Below, one piece after another: positions 1 through 9,200 of a stretch of DNA of 27,248 bases. The notes under the pieces are model-generated. The model did no database searches and had not been told where the DNA came from. It saw nothing but the letters and a program-made list of their open reading frames with translations. Origin of the DNA: a virus; the IMG/VR virus record IMGVR_UViG_3300025466_000147, positions 1-27,248 of that record. One strand, given 5' to 3'. Positions within the stretch are counted from its first letter, which is position 1; the number at the start of each line of letters is the position of its first letter. The position numbers and the translations under genes were made by a program.

Positions 1-38
1 ATACTATACTACACCCAATAGGTCAACCTAAATGAGTA

Positions 39-1028
39 TTAGGCGATTGTTACTGTGCCCCAGCTTGCGCTTAGGTTTGTTGTTTCTGGATAAACTATGT
101 CAACGCGGTGATTAACGGTAACGTTAATACTGTCATTAACCGAAGTATTAATAGTTGGGGGTGTACCTCCCGGGCCTGCGGCAGGAGGAGTTGGTAACGC
201 GGCACGTGCAGCAGAATACATGTACAATGTAAATGTAACAACGTTACCTTTATCGCCATTGGATCCACTTGCACCACTCGACTGTGCGCCAAGATATACA
301 TAGTCACCAGTATAACCAGCAGTAGCACTGGTAATTTGACTTAACACTTGATTACTAGTTGTTAACCCATAGTAGCCAATGCTAGTAGCAGCAGTATTAA
401 CTGTGCCGCTAGTGCCTGTGCGTCCACCATTTGAAGCGGCACGGAAAGCACTTACACCGCCAAGATTGGTAGCAAGTAATGTAACCATATCGCCTGAACG
501 TGTTGTGGCATCATTATTTGTTACACTACTGATAACAAAATTTAATTGGCCGCCGGCATTAAAGAAGTAACGTGCTTGGTCTGCACTAGCAAATGTTGCT
601 GTGCGTGTAACTGTAAATGCGATTGCACTTTGAGTTGTTGCATTAGTTTCACCGGTAGCATTGTTTGTGCCTGTAGTTGTTGTACCTTGACTAGCAAAAG
701 TCAATGCGTTTGTATATGCAGTATTAACGTTGGTCTGGAAAGTGCTTAGATACGCAGCCAACGAACCCGATGTCGGGGCTCCAATACCGGTTCCGCTACC
801 ACTTTGGTGTGTACGAATACTGTTTAGGTTATTAATTGCTGTGGCCCACTGAGTGGCTGTTACTAGGCCGGCACTACTGACCTGACCAATGGCTGTTTGA
901 CCATATCCGTATTGACCATTACCCACTGCCCAGACTGTGTTAATTCTATTTGCTGTACTACTAGGGCTTGTACCTACTATATTATTATAGTCGTTTGCGT
1001 CAATCAACCCGCCTGATGAGTATGTCAT
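39..1028 (-). CDS. Virion structural protein, probably tail fibre or baseplate-associated (329 aa)
   Basis: I do not know a specific function. The protein resembles a family common in marine T4-like phages: the N-terminus (about residues 1-75) has a GGLIDANDYN start, then VWAVGNGQYGYGQT and a conserved WATAINNLNSIRTHQ helix; the middle has FASADQARYFFNAGGQ (about 145-160), followed by a beta-rich, Gly/Ser/Thr-rich half and a Pro/Gly linker (about 280-292). There is no signal peptide or membrane segment. It is the last gene of the minus-strand structural block, 12 nt after the stop of the 516-aa fibre gene. The start is supported by AGGAA overlapping the upstream TAG stop, about 10 nt before the ATG. 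Its position after three fibre genes suggests a virion part, probably near fibre or baseplate; that is inference from context. Confidence 0.7.
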   Translation of the reverse strand: MTYSSGGLIDANDYNNIVGTSPSSTANRINTVWAVGNGQYGYGQTAIGQVSSAGLVTATQWATAINNLNSIRTHQSGSGTGIGAPTSGSLAAYLSTFQTNVNTAYTNALTFASQGTTTTGTNNATGETNATTQSAIAFTVTRTATFASADQARYFFNAGGQLNFVISSVTNNDATTRSGDMVTLLATNLGGVSAFRAASNGGRTGTSGTVNTAATSIGYYGLTTSNQVLSQITSATAGYTGDYVYLGAQSSGASGSNGDKGNVVTFTLYMYSAARAALPTPPAAGPGGTPPTINTSVNDSINVTVNHRVDIVYPETTNLSASWGTVTIA

Positions 1029-1040
1029 TTTTCTTTATTC

Positions 1041-2591
1041 CTATGAATTTATTTTAACAATCGCTTCAATCACTGATTCGTTTGTATCTGTTTTATCTAC
1101 CAATGAACGTCCAATAACATTCCATGGTGTTAATTCGTTTTGCTTACCTGCTCTTGCTAGACCATTTCCGGCACTAACTAGACGATCACCTTTAGTGATT
1201 AATCCAACTACTCGGACCGGGACACGTCCACTCATTGCAATTGGTGGATGTGTTGCGTCGTTGCCTGCGCTAGAATTCATTAAGTAAGCTGCATTAGTAC
1301 TTATGACCCCAAACACTTTATCGCTTAATTCTGCTACCACTTTAGTGATTTCTGCCGAACCGCCCATTTCTACAACGGTTCCCGGGGCATACTCTGCATC
1401 TGCATGGAAGCGTTCGGCTAAGTCGGCGTATAGTGCGTGGATGGCAGTACCGTAAATGTTATTAAACCAAGCACTTGTACTACCAAGATTAACACTTAAA
1501 TTGGCTGCTGGTGTAACACTTGTAGCAACCTGTAGTGTAGTAAAAGCGCCAGTACTTGGTGTTGCATTACCAACAGGAGTACTGTTGATACTAGTAAATG
1601 AAGCGGCACCACCTATAGTAGCAATCCCAACGCCATTTAATGTGGCAGAGCCGGTTAATGTTGTAGTTCCGTTAACTGCCAATCCGGTTAAAGTACCATG
1701 GCTGGTAATATTAGGTTGGCTAGCAGTTAATATTGTACCGGTGTATCCAGATGTAGCGTTGATACCCTGTGTTTGTATACTAGAAAATGTACCGTAAGTT
1801 CCTGTTACGTTACCAGTTAAGTTACCGGTAAACGAGCCTACACTACCTGGGCTGGTAATTGTACTTGCTACAATGGTACCAACTGTTAGCGTGCCGCCAG
1901 AGTTAATATTATTAACGTTAATACTACCTGTACCATCTCTTTCTACTATTGTACCAGCAATATTATTAACAGATTGATTACTTAATTTCCAAGTTGGACT
2001 TGCTGTTGAGCTAAAATTAATACCGGCGTTTATTTGTGAAAAACCGCTTAGGCTAGTGTTAAATGTATCTTTGGAAAAAATGGCATAAATTACACCACTA
2101 ATTTTAAACTGTATCACTACGTGCGGACTAGCACTTGTGTCGTTAATCAGTGCCGGGGTAGCACCAGTGTCACCGGTTGCCGGAGTTGCAACTGGACCAA
2201 CGGTAACCCATTGGCTACCAGAATATACTTTAAGTTGTGTGTTAGTAGTATCGAACCACAAATCTCCACCAATCGCGCTTAAATCGCCGGGAGGACTCGA
2301 ATATGGACTACTAGTAGCACCAGTTGAGATTTTCCAACTTGTACCAGAATATACTTTTAATATGTTATTAGCTGTGTCCCACCATAACTGTCCACGTAGC
2401 GGATTAGCCGGACCGGTAGTAGCGGCAAAATTTTCTAATAAGTAAACAAAATTTTCGTTCAAAAACTGTCCGTAACCGGCATAATCTCGTCCAATTAATG
2501 TTAAACTTGAGTGTGTTGTATCAACGGTACCATCAGATAATCCGCCTGGGATTAGGGTAGTTCCATTAGTTAAATTAATTGTATACGACAT
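1041..2591 (-). CDS. Tail fibre protein with shared N-terminal module and C-terminal chaperone/peptidase-like domain
   Basis: 516 aa. Residues 1-60 match the N-termini of the next two fibre proteins (LIGRDYAGYGQFLNENFVYL, then LLENFAA). Residues 67-132 hold two copies of a G-x-LW-(W/F)DT-x-N-x-L-KVYSG-x-W repeat. Residues 130-195 also match the 557-aa fibre. The middle (about 200-380) is low-complexity Gly/Thr/Ser/Asn beta-repeat, including SQPNITSHGTLTGL, a common phage fibre repeat. Residues about 388-516 (YADLAERFHADAEYAPGTVV, FGVISTN, GRVPVRVVG, KGDRLVSAGNG) form the compact C-terminal domain often found at the end of marine phage fibres and related to self-cleaving or intramolecular-chaperone domains; no catalytic residues were assigned. 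The start has AAAGGA 6 nt before the ATG and a late-promoter motif 25 nt upstream. It probably adsorbs to the host surface. Confidence 0.85.
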   Translation of the reverse strand: MSYTINLTNGTTLIPGGLSDGTVDTTHSSLTLIGRDYAGYGQFLNENFVYLLENFAATTGPANPLRGQLWWDTANNILKVYSGTSWKISTGATSSPYSSPPGDLSAIGGDLWFDTTNTQLKVYSGSQWVTVGPVATPATGDTGATPALINDTSASPHVVIQFKISGVIYAIFSKDTFNTSLSGFSQINAGINFSSTASPTWKLSNQSVNNIAGTIVERDGTGSINVNNINSGGTLTVGTIVASTITSPGSVGSFTGNLTGNVTGTYGTFSSIQTQGINATSGYTGTILTASQPNITSHGTLTGLAVNGTTTLTGSATLNGVGIATIGGAASFTSINSTPVGNATPSTGAFTTLQVATSVTPAANLSVNLGSTSAWFNNIYGTAIHALYADLAERFHADAEYAPGTVVEMGGSAEITKVVAELSDKVFGVISTNAAYLMNSSAGNDATHPPIAMSGRVPVRVVGLITKGDRLVSAGNGLARAGKQNELTPWNVIGRSLVDKTDTNESVIEAIVKINS

Positions 2592-2615
2592 TCTTTATCC
2601 TTTGATTACTTTGTT

Positions 2616-2623
2616 ATATTTAT
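2616..2623 (-). promoter_or_regulatory. Late promoter (ATAAATAT) before the 516-aa fibre gene
   Basis: On the minus strand the sequence reads C-ATAAATAT, one base off the ATAAATAC core seen before five other genes here. By analogy with T4 late promoters (TATAAATA, start about 6 nt further on), mRNA should begin near 2611. That leaves a 20-nt leader containing AAAGGA, well placed for the ATG at 2591. It lies in the 55-bp gap after the 557-aa fibre gene. Confidence 0.7.
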
Positions 2624-2646
2624 GAGTTTAGTATGCATTTTAACCC

Positions 2647-4320
2647 TTAGAACATTTTTTGTATGTAACATAATGCATAATATGGCGGTAATGTGCTAAA
2701 TGAAACTCCAGAGCCAGTTCCACTAGTAGTTCCGGTTAAGCTATGAGTATGCCCACTAACTGATGCCACAGTAGTTGAAGCAGAAATACTAGCAACTCCC
2801 GATGCTATGCTTACCCCAGTTGTTGCACTAGTTGTTGGTATATCCACCGATCCATTTATGTTTTCCCCATATGTAGGATCTGATAGCATGTATGGGGTAG
2901 CATTATTACTTTTACTAGTTCTATGAAAAGTTGTTGAGTGGGAATGAGCAGATTCTGAAACACTATGAGTATGTCCCCTATCTGTTGCAGTTGTTGTGGC
3001 AGTATGAGAGTGGTCGCCTCCCAGAGTTGTGCTACTTGAACTAAGATCGTGGGTATGAGTTGGTAGGTTATTAACTGATAATGCTACGCCAGCAGCTCCG
3101 CCACTTGTGCCAGTGCGGTAAGATCCAGTAGCATCGCCAGTGGATCCAACAATAAATTGTCCACGTAAATCGGGCGTACCATTTGTTCCGTTACAAAGTT
3201 GCCAGCCTGTGGGAATTGTTGCGGCTGTACTATTCCACATCATAATCATTCCACGTGGTAAAACACTTTGCACAAATGCTGTAGTTGCATATTTGGTACT
3301 ACTATCGCTATAGACCTGTGTAGTTGATCCAGCAGTTAGAGTATTAATTTGAGTTTGTTGTGCAACGGCATTGGCGGTCCAGGCCGCAGTAACACCGTCT
3401 AACCCTGCATTAATTGTGGCAATGTTAGATAGAAGATCATTATAAACATGTTGAATGTTTGCAGTTAAATCGTCGACATACATTTTTGTATTTGCCACGA
3501 TTGCGTTGGCGGTGGAATTTAATTGCGCTACTGCAATTTCAATATTAGAGTGTATTGCGGCCGATTCTTCGTTAATATAATTTGTTAAAGCTACGTTTGC
3601 TGCCTGAATGGTTGCTATAGTATTTGCTTCTACCTGAGTTATATTACTATTCAAACTAATTATAGTAGGATCTACCGGTAGATATGCTGCTGTATTAGCG
3701 TTTGTATAAAACTGATTACTACCCGGAAATAAATTATTGTTTAATGTTAATCCACGGAATATACGCGGAAAACCATCAATGGCCGGCGATGGTGTAAAAG
3801 GTGAATCGCCACTTAATGTGGCTAATATTTGATTACCAAATCGTAGTTCTAAAATATTATGTGTAACTCCAACTAATGTGTCATCGCTAACACTAGTCGG
3901 TATGGCTCCACTAACACCTTGCGCTTTGGTATAAATGGGTCCTATTAAAGTCCAGTTAGTACCATCATAGAAAAAATATTGATTGCGTGTTGTGTCATAC
4001 CACGTATTGCCTGGGTTGGCACTAACAGGCTGACTAGTACTAACAATAATACCCGAAACTGGTAAGTATCCCTGATCTCCAGTAAAGACATTTAAAATCT
4101 TGCTACTTTTATTAAACCAAAGTTGCCCTTGTACGCTTTCGCCACTAGGGCTAGTATTAGACGCAAAGTTTTCTAATAGTTGTAAGAGATTTTGATCTAA
4201 TGATTGTCCATATCCAATTGAGTTTGGTCCAGGAAGTGTTAAACTTGTGGTGTTATCAAATTGTCCATCCGGAATAGTGATTACCAGTGATCCGTCGCTT
4301 GTTGTTATTGTATATGACAT
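2647..4320 (-). CDS. Short tail fibre-like receptor-binding protein with tail-collar domain and HxH motifs (gp12-like)
   Basis: 557 aa. The N-terminal module (1-60: SIGYGQSLDQNLLQLLENFA) and two LW-type repeats (65-125) are shared with the neighbouring fibres. Residues about 128-195 are shared only with the 516-aa fibre. Residues about 215-330 are Ala/Asn/Ile-rich and probably helical or coiled-coil. The motif KYATTAFVQ (343-351) leads into a phage tail-collar domain (about 355-400: PRGMIMMWN, IPTGWQLCNGTNGTPDLRGQ). The C-terminus has five HxH motifs at 422-424, 437-439, 450-452, 459-461 and 524-526. In T4 gp12 and gp37, trimeric tips bind metal ions through such histidines, so a metal-stabilised receptor-binding tip is likely. 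No Shine-Dalgarno is seen; a late-promoter motif ends 5 nt before the ATG. Confidence 0.88.
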   Translation of the reverse strand: MSYTITTSDGSLVITIPDGQFDNTTSLTLPGPNSIGYGQSLDQNLLQLLENFASNTSPSGESVQGQLWFNKSSKILNVFTGDQGYLPVSGIIVSTSQPVSANPGNTWYDTTRNQYFFYDGTNWTLIGPIYTKAQGVSGAIPTSVSDDTLVGVTHNILELRFGNQILATLSGDSPFTPSPAIDGFPRIFRGLTLNNNLFPGSNQFYTNANTAAYLPVDPTIISLNSNITQVEANTIATIQAANVALTNYINEESAAIHSNIEIAVAQLNSTANAIVANTKMYVDDLTANIQHVYNDLLSNIATINAGLDGVTAAWTANAVAQQTQINTLTAGSTTQVYSDSSTKYATTAFVQSVLPRGMIMMWNSTAATIPTGWQLCNGTNGTPDLRGQFIVGSTGDATGSYRTGTSGGAAGVALSVNNLPTHTHDLSSSSTTLGGDHSHTATTTATDRGHTHSVSESAHSHSTTFHRTSKSNNATPYMLSDPTYGENINGSVDIPTTSATTGVSIASGVASISASTTVASVSGHTHSLTGTTSGTGSGVSFSTLPPYYALCYIQKMF

Positions 4321-4324
4321 AGTT

Positions 4325-4332
4325 GTATTTAT
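4325..4332 (-). promoter_or_regulatory. Late promoter (ATAAATAC) abutting the gp12-like gene
   Basis: The minus strand reads CG-ATAAATAC-AACT-ATG. If transcription starts six bases after the ATAAATA core, as at T4 late promoters, +1 is the A of the ATG at 4320, so the mRNA would be leaderless. No Shine-Dalgarno lies upstream. A second, weaker TATAAAT (4346 to 4340) is a possible alternative that would give a 13-nt leader. Confidence 0.65.
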
Positions 4333-4367
4333 CGCTTAAATTTATAGGTTTTGCATCTGTCTATTAA

Positions 4368-5504
4368 TTAATAAAGTTCGGCCCAATTTAAAATACCGGA
4401 ACCGTTAAAAACCAATCTATATGTATTACCTGGTGGAACAATAGTACAACCGCCCGATTCGGCGCCAGCGCCGTTAAACTGCCACTGGAACTGTGATACT
4501 AATATTCCGCCAACATATATTTGCAAATCCGGGGAACCGTTTGCAGGAGTACCTGTAGCCGATACCATGATTGGGTATGAGAAGTTATTTGTGTATATTG
4601 TACCGCTACTTCTACTACCAGTTACATCATGCCATGTTTCGCCACCAAATCCTAACCCTACAGAAGGGCCGCGGGGGCCAGTTGCTCCAGATAACCCGGT
4701 TGCACCAATTGGCCCAGGAACAGTACTTGCCGGTCCGGTTGCTCCTATTAACCCTTGTGGGCCACGCTCACCGGTATTGCCTGTATTGCCTTGTGGACCA
4801 GCTGGTCCTTGAAGTCCATTTTGTCCTTGAAGTCCATTTTGTCCAGGGATTCCTTGAGGCCCGGGTTGCCCTGTTGCTCCTTGCAAACCATTTTCCCCAG
4901 TTGCTCCGGTTGCTCCTTGAAGTCCGGTTGCGCCAGCTACTCTACTCGCAGCACCAGTGGGCCCTTGGGGGCCAGTTGCTCCTTGAAGTCCGGTTGCTCC
5001 CTGGGGGCCCGCTACTGTACTATCTACGCCGCCAGGGCCCTGTGGCCCTGTTGCGCCTTGTGGACCTGTGGCACCACTTATACTAGCATTACCCCAACTT
5101 GTTCCGTCCCAAACATTTAATATTGGTGTTACTAGATTAGTATTGTTATACCATAAATCGCCAGTAACTGGATTAGTGGGTGCAATCGTAGAAACAGTTG
5201 CTCCGCCAACTACATTCCAATTGGTGCCATCATATACACGTAATCTTTTATTGGCGGTATCATACCATACCGTACCGGTTAGTGTGCTTAATGCTGCTAA
5301 ACTAATTGTAGGAGGATTTGCAGCAGCAAAATTTTCTAATAAACGAACAAAATTTTCGTTTTGTACTTCGCCGTAGTTAGGATAATTACGACCAATTAAT
5401 GATATACCAGTGCCGGTATCAATGGTACCATCTAATAGAGTACCATTTACAATGGTTGATGTTGATAAAACACTACCATTGGTTTTGTTAATAATATAAC
5501 TCAT
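4368..5504 (-). CDS. Collagen-like tail fibre protein
   Basis: 378 aa. The N-terminal module (about 30-62: LIGRNYPNYG, NENFVRLLENFAA) matches the next two fibre proteins. Two W-D/N-T repeats follow (GTVWYDTANKRLRVYDGTNW at 77-96, GDLWYNNTN and WDGTSW at 115-137). Residues about 144-283 are Gly-X-Y collagen-like repeats, rich in GATGPQ and GLQGAT and broken three times by short S-(T/R)-V-(A/P) segments (about 159-166, 185-190, 259-263). The C-terminal head (about 287-378, WHDVTGSRSSG to NWAELY) is a beta-rich domain that likely caps the trimer. Phage collagen-like fibres form trimeric stalks. The gene begins 4 nt after the stop of the 232-aa protein; only a weak GGA lies upstream, so translation may be coupled to that gene. 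Confidence 0.88.
   Translation of the reverse strand: MSYIINKTNGSVLSTSTIVNGTLLDGTIDTGTGISLIGRNYPNYGEVQNENFVRLLENFAAANPPTISLAALSTLTGTVWYDTANKRLRVYDGTNWNVVGGATVSTIAPTNPVTGDLWYNNTNLVTPILNVWDGTSWGNASISGATGPQGATGPQGPGGVDSTVAGPQGATGLQGATGPQGPTGAASRVAGATGLQGATGATGENGLQGATGQPGPQGIPGQNGLQGQNGLQGPAGPQGNTGNTGERGPQGLIGATGPASTVPGPIGATGLSGATGPRGPSVGLGFGGETWHDVTGSRSSGTIYTNNFSYPIMVSATGTPANGSPDLQIYVGGILVSQFQWQFNGAGAESGGCTIVPPGNTYRLVFNGSGILNWAELY
4806..4841 (+). repeat. Perfect 2 x 18-bp tandem repeat in the collagen region
   Basis: The 18-bp unit TCCTTGAAGTCCATTTTG occurs twice head to tail (4806-4823 and 4824-4841). On the minus strand it encodes the repeated GQNGLQ within the Gly-X-Y region. Identity at every base suggests recent duplication; related but imperfect units (CCTTGAAGTCC) recur at about 4916 and 4981. 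Such repeats can change stalk length by slippage or recombination. Confidence 0.9.
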
Positions 5505-5508
5505 AGTA

Positions 5509-6207
5509 TTATCCGTTTGCTTTGCTTAAATTAGTCAAAGTTTGAATTCGCACAGTATAGTCGATTTGAATTAATCTGTTTAAACTTTTTTGTACAGGCA
5601 TAAACACCACGTGCGTTAATAGTAAACCCGTTGATGTTAATCCACTTGTGCCATCAATACTGCGACCACGTAGACCTAGTTCATCAAACACATAGGTACC
5701 ATTTAAATTTTGGCTGTTATCAAAATTTGATTGGCCGTTGGGCTCGCCGTAGTCTAGTAGACAACTAACTAAAATATCGGTATACACAGTACCAGGAATA
5801 TGAGCCACTGTCATTTTATTGTTAAGTGGATTAATATTTGCGGCTGCTGTATTATCAACAATTTTACTATATGTGGGATTATACAAATTAGCGTTTTGTC
5901 CCACAGTATTAGTAGGCAAGTATGTAATGATACCAGTGGGATCTACACTGGTTCCACCGTTGCCGAAGGTCATTTCGTAGATATAGTTTTCACCTTTGTT
6001 GGCTAAGGACCAGGCCAATGCTTGACTAAAGTTTTCATAGTGAATAGCGTTGGGTTTATCAATATAAACATCGCCGGACTCTGGATCAAAAATCTTAATA
6101 TGCCCACGAACATAGATTCCGGTGCTTTCGTCTGGTTGTTTTAGTATATTTTCCACTGCTGTTTCCTCTAATTTTTTTGTATTTTCATTCATATCAGTAT
6201 TTATCAT
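5509..6207 (-). CDS. Conserved virion structural protein, probable baseplate/fibre connector
   Basis: 232 aa from the ATG at 6207, or 227 aa from the ATG at 6192. I recognise the type from marine T4-like phages but know no assigned function. The core begins at about residue 30: YVRGHIKIFDPESGDVYIDK, then NAIHYENFSQALAWSLANKG, YEMTFGNGGT, VYTDILVSCLLDYGEP, YVFDELGLRGR and LTHVVFMPVQKSLNRLIQID. There are no membrane segments. It sits between the giant wedge-like protein and the fibres, which suggests a connector between baseplate and fibres (inference). The ATG at 6207 has AGGT 8 nt upstream and would serve read-through mRNA. A late-promoter motif overlaps codons 2-4, so a transcript from it could only use the ATG at 6192. 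Confidence 0.75.
   Translation of the reverse strand: MINTDMNENTKKLEETAVENILKQPDESTGIYVRGHIKIFDPESGDVYIDKPNAIHYENFSQALAWSLANKGENYIYEMTFGNGGTSVDPTGIITYLPTNTVGQNANLYNPTYSKIVDNTAAANINPLNNKMTVAHIPGTVYTDILVSCLLDYGEPNGQSNFDNSQNLNGTYVFDELGLRGRSIDGTSGLTSTGLLLTHVVFMPVQKSLNRLIQIDYTVRIQTLTNLSKANG
6197..6204 (-). promoter_or_regulatory. Late promoter (ATAAATAC) inside the 5' end of the 232-aa gene
   Basis: The minus strand reads ATG-ATAAATAC-TGAT-ATG. The motif lies between two in-frame ATGs (6207 and 6192). With +1 six bases after the ATAAATA core, transcription begins at the A of the second ATG, giving a leaderless mRNA and a protein five residues shorter. No Shine-Dalgarno precedes the second ATG. 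Confidence 0.65.
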
Positions 6208-6222
6208 AGGTGTTTACCTGGT

Positions 6223-9200
6223 TTAGTAGTATCGGCTAGCTTTTAAAAATTCAGCTTGTACTGTAGTGCTGTTTACTAACGGCAATCCATTAGTAGGTGT
6301 GCTAATTCCCGATGTGTACCAAACATTACTTTGAGTTACACGCGAGCCTGCTGTTACAGTTATCTGTGCATCGGCATCAACCATACCTAAAATATAATAG
6401 TTTGTTAGATATATTCCGGTATCTACGCCATTTATATGTACGGTGCCAACGGTGTTATCAAATCCGTCTCCGCCACCGTTGTACTCAATGGTAGCATCGT
6501 AAGGTGGTATGCCCCCGGGACCAAATTCATATTCTGGGTCTGTACTAAATGCATCATATGTCCCGGTTGTTCCTGTAACTGTGCCAGAATCATACTGAAT
6601 TGGTGCGCCAGCAATAGCACCAGCAGTTAATATAACTGGAATTAATTTCTGGTTAGTTACTGTTTCTAGTAATGTCATTGTGGATATATTAGTTGTATTA
6701 CCAGCAAATGCTAAAGTAACATTGCTGGATATACTACTAAATGTTGTACCGTATACATTACCAGTAACTGTGTAACTATTACCACTGTAATATACTAATT
6801 GACCTAATGCAATATTTTTATTTGCTTGCCACAAATCAACTGTCTGTGTTTGTGTAATTACGTCGCCGATGTTGCCACTTATATTTCCGTTTAACACAAC
6901 ACCTAAACTTGGTTGATCTGCTACCGTATAAACAGTGGTATGAGATAATACTACATTACTGTTGGCAGATCCGGGTATTAATTGCTGAATACTAGAGTCG
7001 ACTACTTGACTATCCATGGCGTGTACTAATTGCGGGCTTGTACCATCTACTGCCCGACGAATCTGAGTAATAGTATTAGCTAATACTTCAGTAACATTGG
7101 AGGTGATGTTAGCAAAATACGATGCATATACATTACCGGTAGTTAGATACAAGTTTCCACTATGTGTTATCAAACTATTTGTAGCTATTACTGCATTAGC
7201 TGACCAACTAACTTTATTTTCTAAAGCATAGTTTCTCCAGTAAATAATTTTTTCACCGTTAATAAAAACTACACCCGGTTGATTTTGTGCCGGGTTGGGT
7301 TCGGGCAATATACTAGCATTAGCAACTAATATTGAAGTATCTGTCAGATTTAAATTTGATGTTAATGTAGTAATATTTGCCCGGGCAATTCTATAACTAC
7401 TAGACAATTGATTCATATCATTGAGCAATCTAAATGCTAAATGGTCAGTATCTTGAACAGTTAGATTTAAACTATCGTACATACGCCCAGGTACAAACTC
7501 TTCTGGTGCATAACTTTCAAATCGATCTACGTACTCGCCACCGTCAATGATGATATTGCTAGGATTAATACCCAGGCTGTCAGTATAACGACTTTGAATT
7601 AGACTGTCATATACATTGCCAGTAAATGTATTACCATCAACGACAACTCCAGGATAGTTCAGTCCCGGTTGTGTTAAGGTTAGATCAACATTGCCCTGGT
7701 GGGCTACAATACGATCGTTGGCATTGTCAAAATCTCCAGCATAAACTTGAGTAATGTCGGTTACTGGGAATGTTACTTCGGCGTCTACTGTATAATTTGA
7801 ATCTAATCGATAAAATTTATTATCTAATACAACTATGGTATTAGTTGGAATTACATCGCCAATATTTGAAGAAGTAACTGTATCCCAAAATACAAATGTG
7901 TTACTAGAAGTATAGCTAACGCGGTCAAACTTTAATGTAGTTTGTATACTTCTAACAAGATTGTGTCCAGTATTATTTCCATCAAACACGTTACGCAATA
8001 CTGCACGAGCTCTAGCACCAGTACCAATGCCGTTAATTATAATAGTAGGAGTACTTGTATATCTGCTACCAGATTTAGTAATAATAATATTGCCAATTCC
8101 GCCACTACCGTTGAGTGTGGCATATCCCTCTGCGCCGGTTCCGCCGCCTCCTGAGATAACAACCTGAGGAACAATAGAGTATCCGGTGCCAGAATTTTCT
8201 ATCATAACATCAACTACTTGATATTTGTAATTGTTATTCCATTGATTGTATACTCCGCTTGTTAGAGTAGCATCATCATAAGGTTGTTCACTATTTGGAC
8301 TACGATAATATCCAACGTTGGCATCGTAGTACGGAGGTAAATCAAAGTCGCTAACATCACCGCTGTACGAATCAATACCTTGATAGTCAACCACAAACTC
8401 GCGAATGGTAGTTCTATACGGCTTTACTTCTTTGATATAATCAAGATAGTAATCTTGATTATCGGGAATATAGCTTGGATATTGTGTTAATGCACGAATA
8501 TATTGTGTTGCGCTTAAAAAACTGGTCTTAAACGCCCACTCAATATTTTTTTGTTCTGATAACGCATACTTAACCATTGTAAAAAATAATTGGTTATACT
8601 TATCAGCTAAGTCATTGACAAAAATTTCGTTTTGTACAGCTAATAAAATTTGTCTTAATTCTAAGGACGGGATAGTACCTGTACTAATTTGAATTGTGCC
8701 GTTTTGTATACCGATTAAATTTTGAGTCAGTGTATTGTCGACATAATATACTTCAAATTGACTGTTTCCGTTATTTAATACCTTAATATAAGTATTAGGC
8801 GTTAATGTTAATTTGCCAAGTTCTAAACGATTGGCCACAGTAACGTTGGGTGCTACAGTATAATCATATCCAGTTTCATACCAATCAATTTTAGACCAAT
8901 ATAAATTTGTTTTATAACTTTGTAATTGGCTTAGTTCCCAGATTGTTCCAGACCATGTGTAAATAGCCCATTTACCTAGATTGGTTTCGTCATTGCTAAC
9001 AAGTGTGCCATATCCCGGACTTAGTGTTGCAGTATTTACATAAGTTAATTCTGCAAAACTAGCAACAGTAAGACTATATAGACCTGAATCTGTATGCGGG
9101 GTTGGCTCTTCACTGTTTAACGTAGTCGATAATTTAAGCTCAACTATTGGATAACTTAATAAATTTGTATTAACCATAGTCAAGTAATTACGCAAGGCCA

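Noticed and set aside
1046-1052. ATAAATT as a seventh late promoter before the 329-aa gene
   Set aside because: It has one mismatch in the core and forms the last codons of the upstream gene (KINS). The predicted +1 would cut off part of the Shine-Dalgarno. Possible but weak.
4660-5080. Repeats in the collagen region as a CRISPR array
   Set aside because: Repeat units are multiples of 9 bp in frame with Gly-X-Y codons, without unique spacers of constant length.
4567-5376. Plus-strand open frames over the collagen-like gene
   Set aside because: They mirror the repetitive Gly-X-Y codons on the other strand, have no Shine-Dalgarno or promoter, and show no protein family pattern.
5504-5515. GATAATAC before the collagen-like gene as a late promoter
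   Set aside because: One base of the ATAAATA core is missing, and the motif is so close to the ATG that +1 would lie inside the gene.
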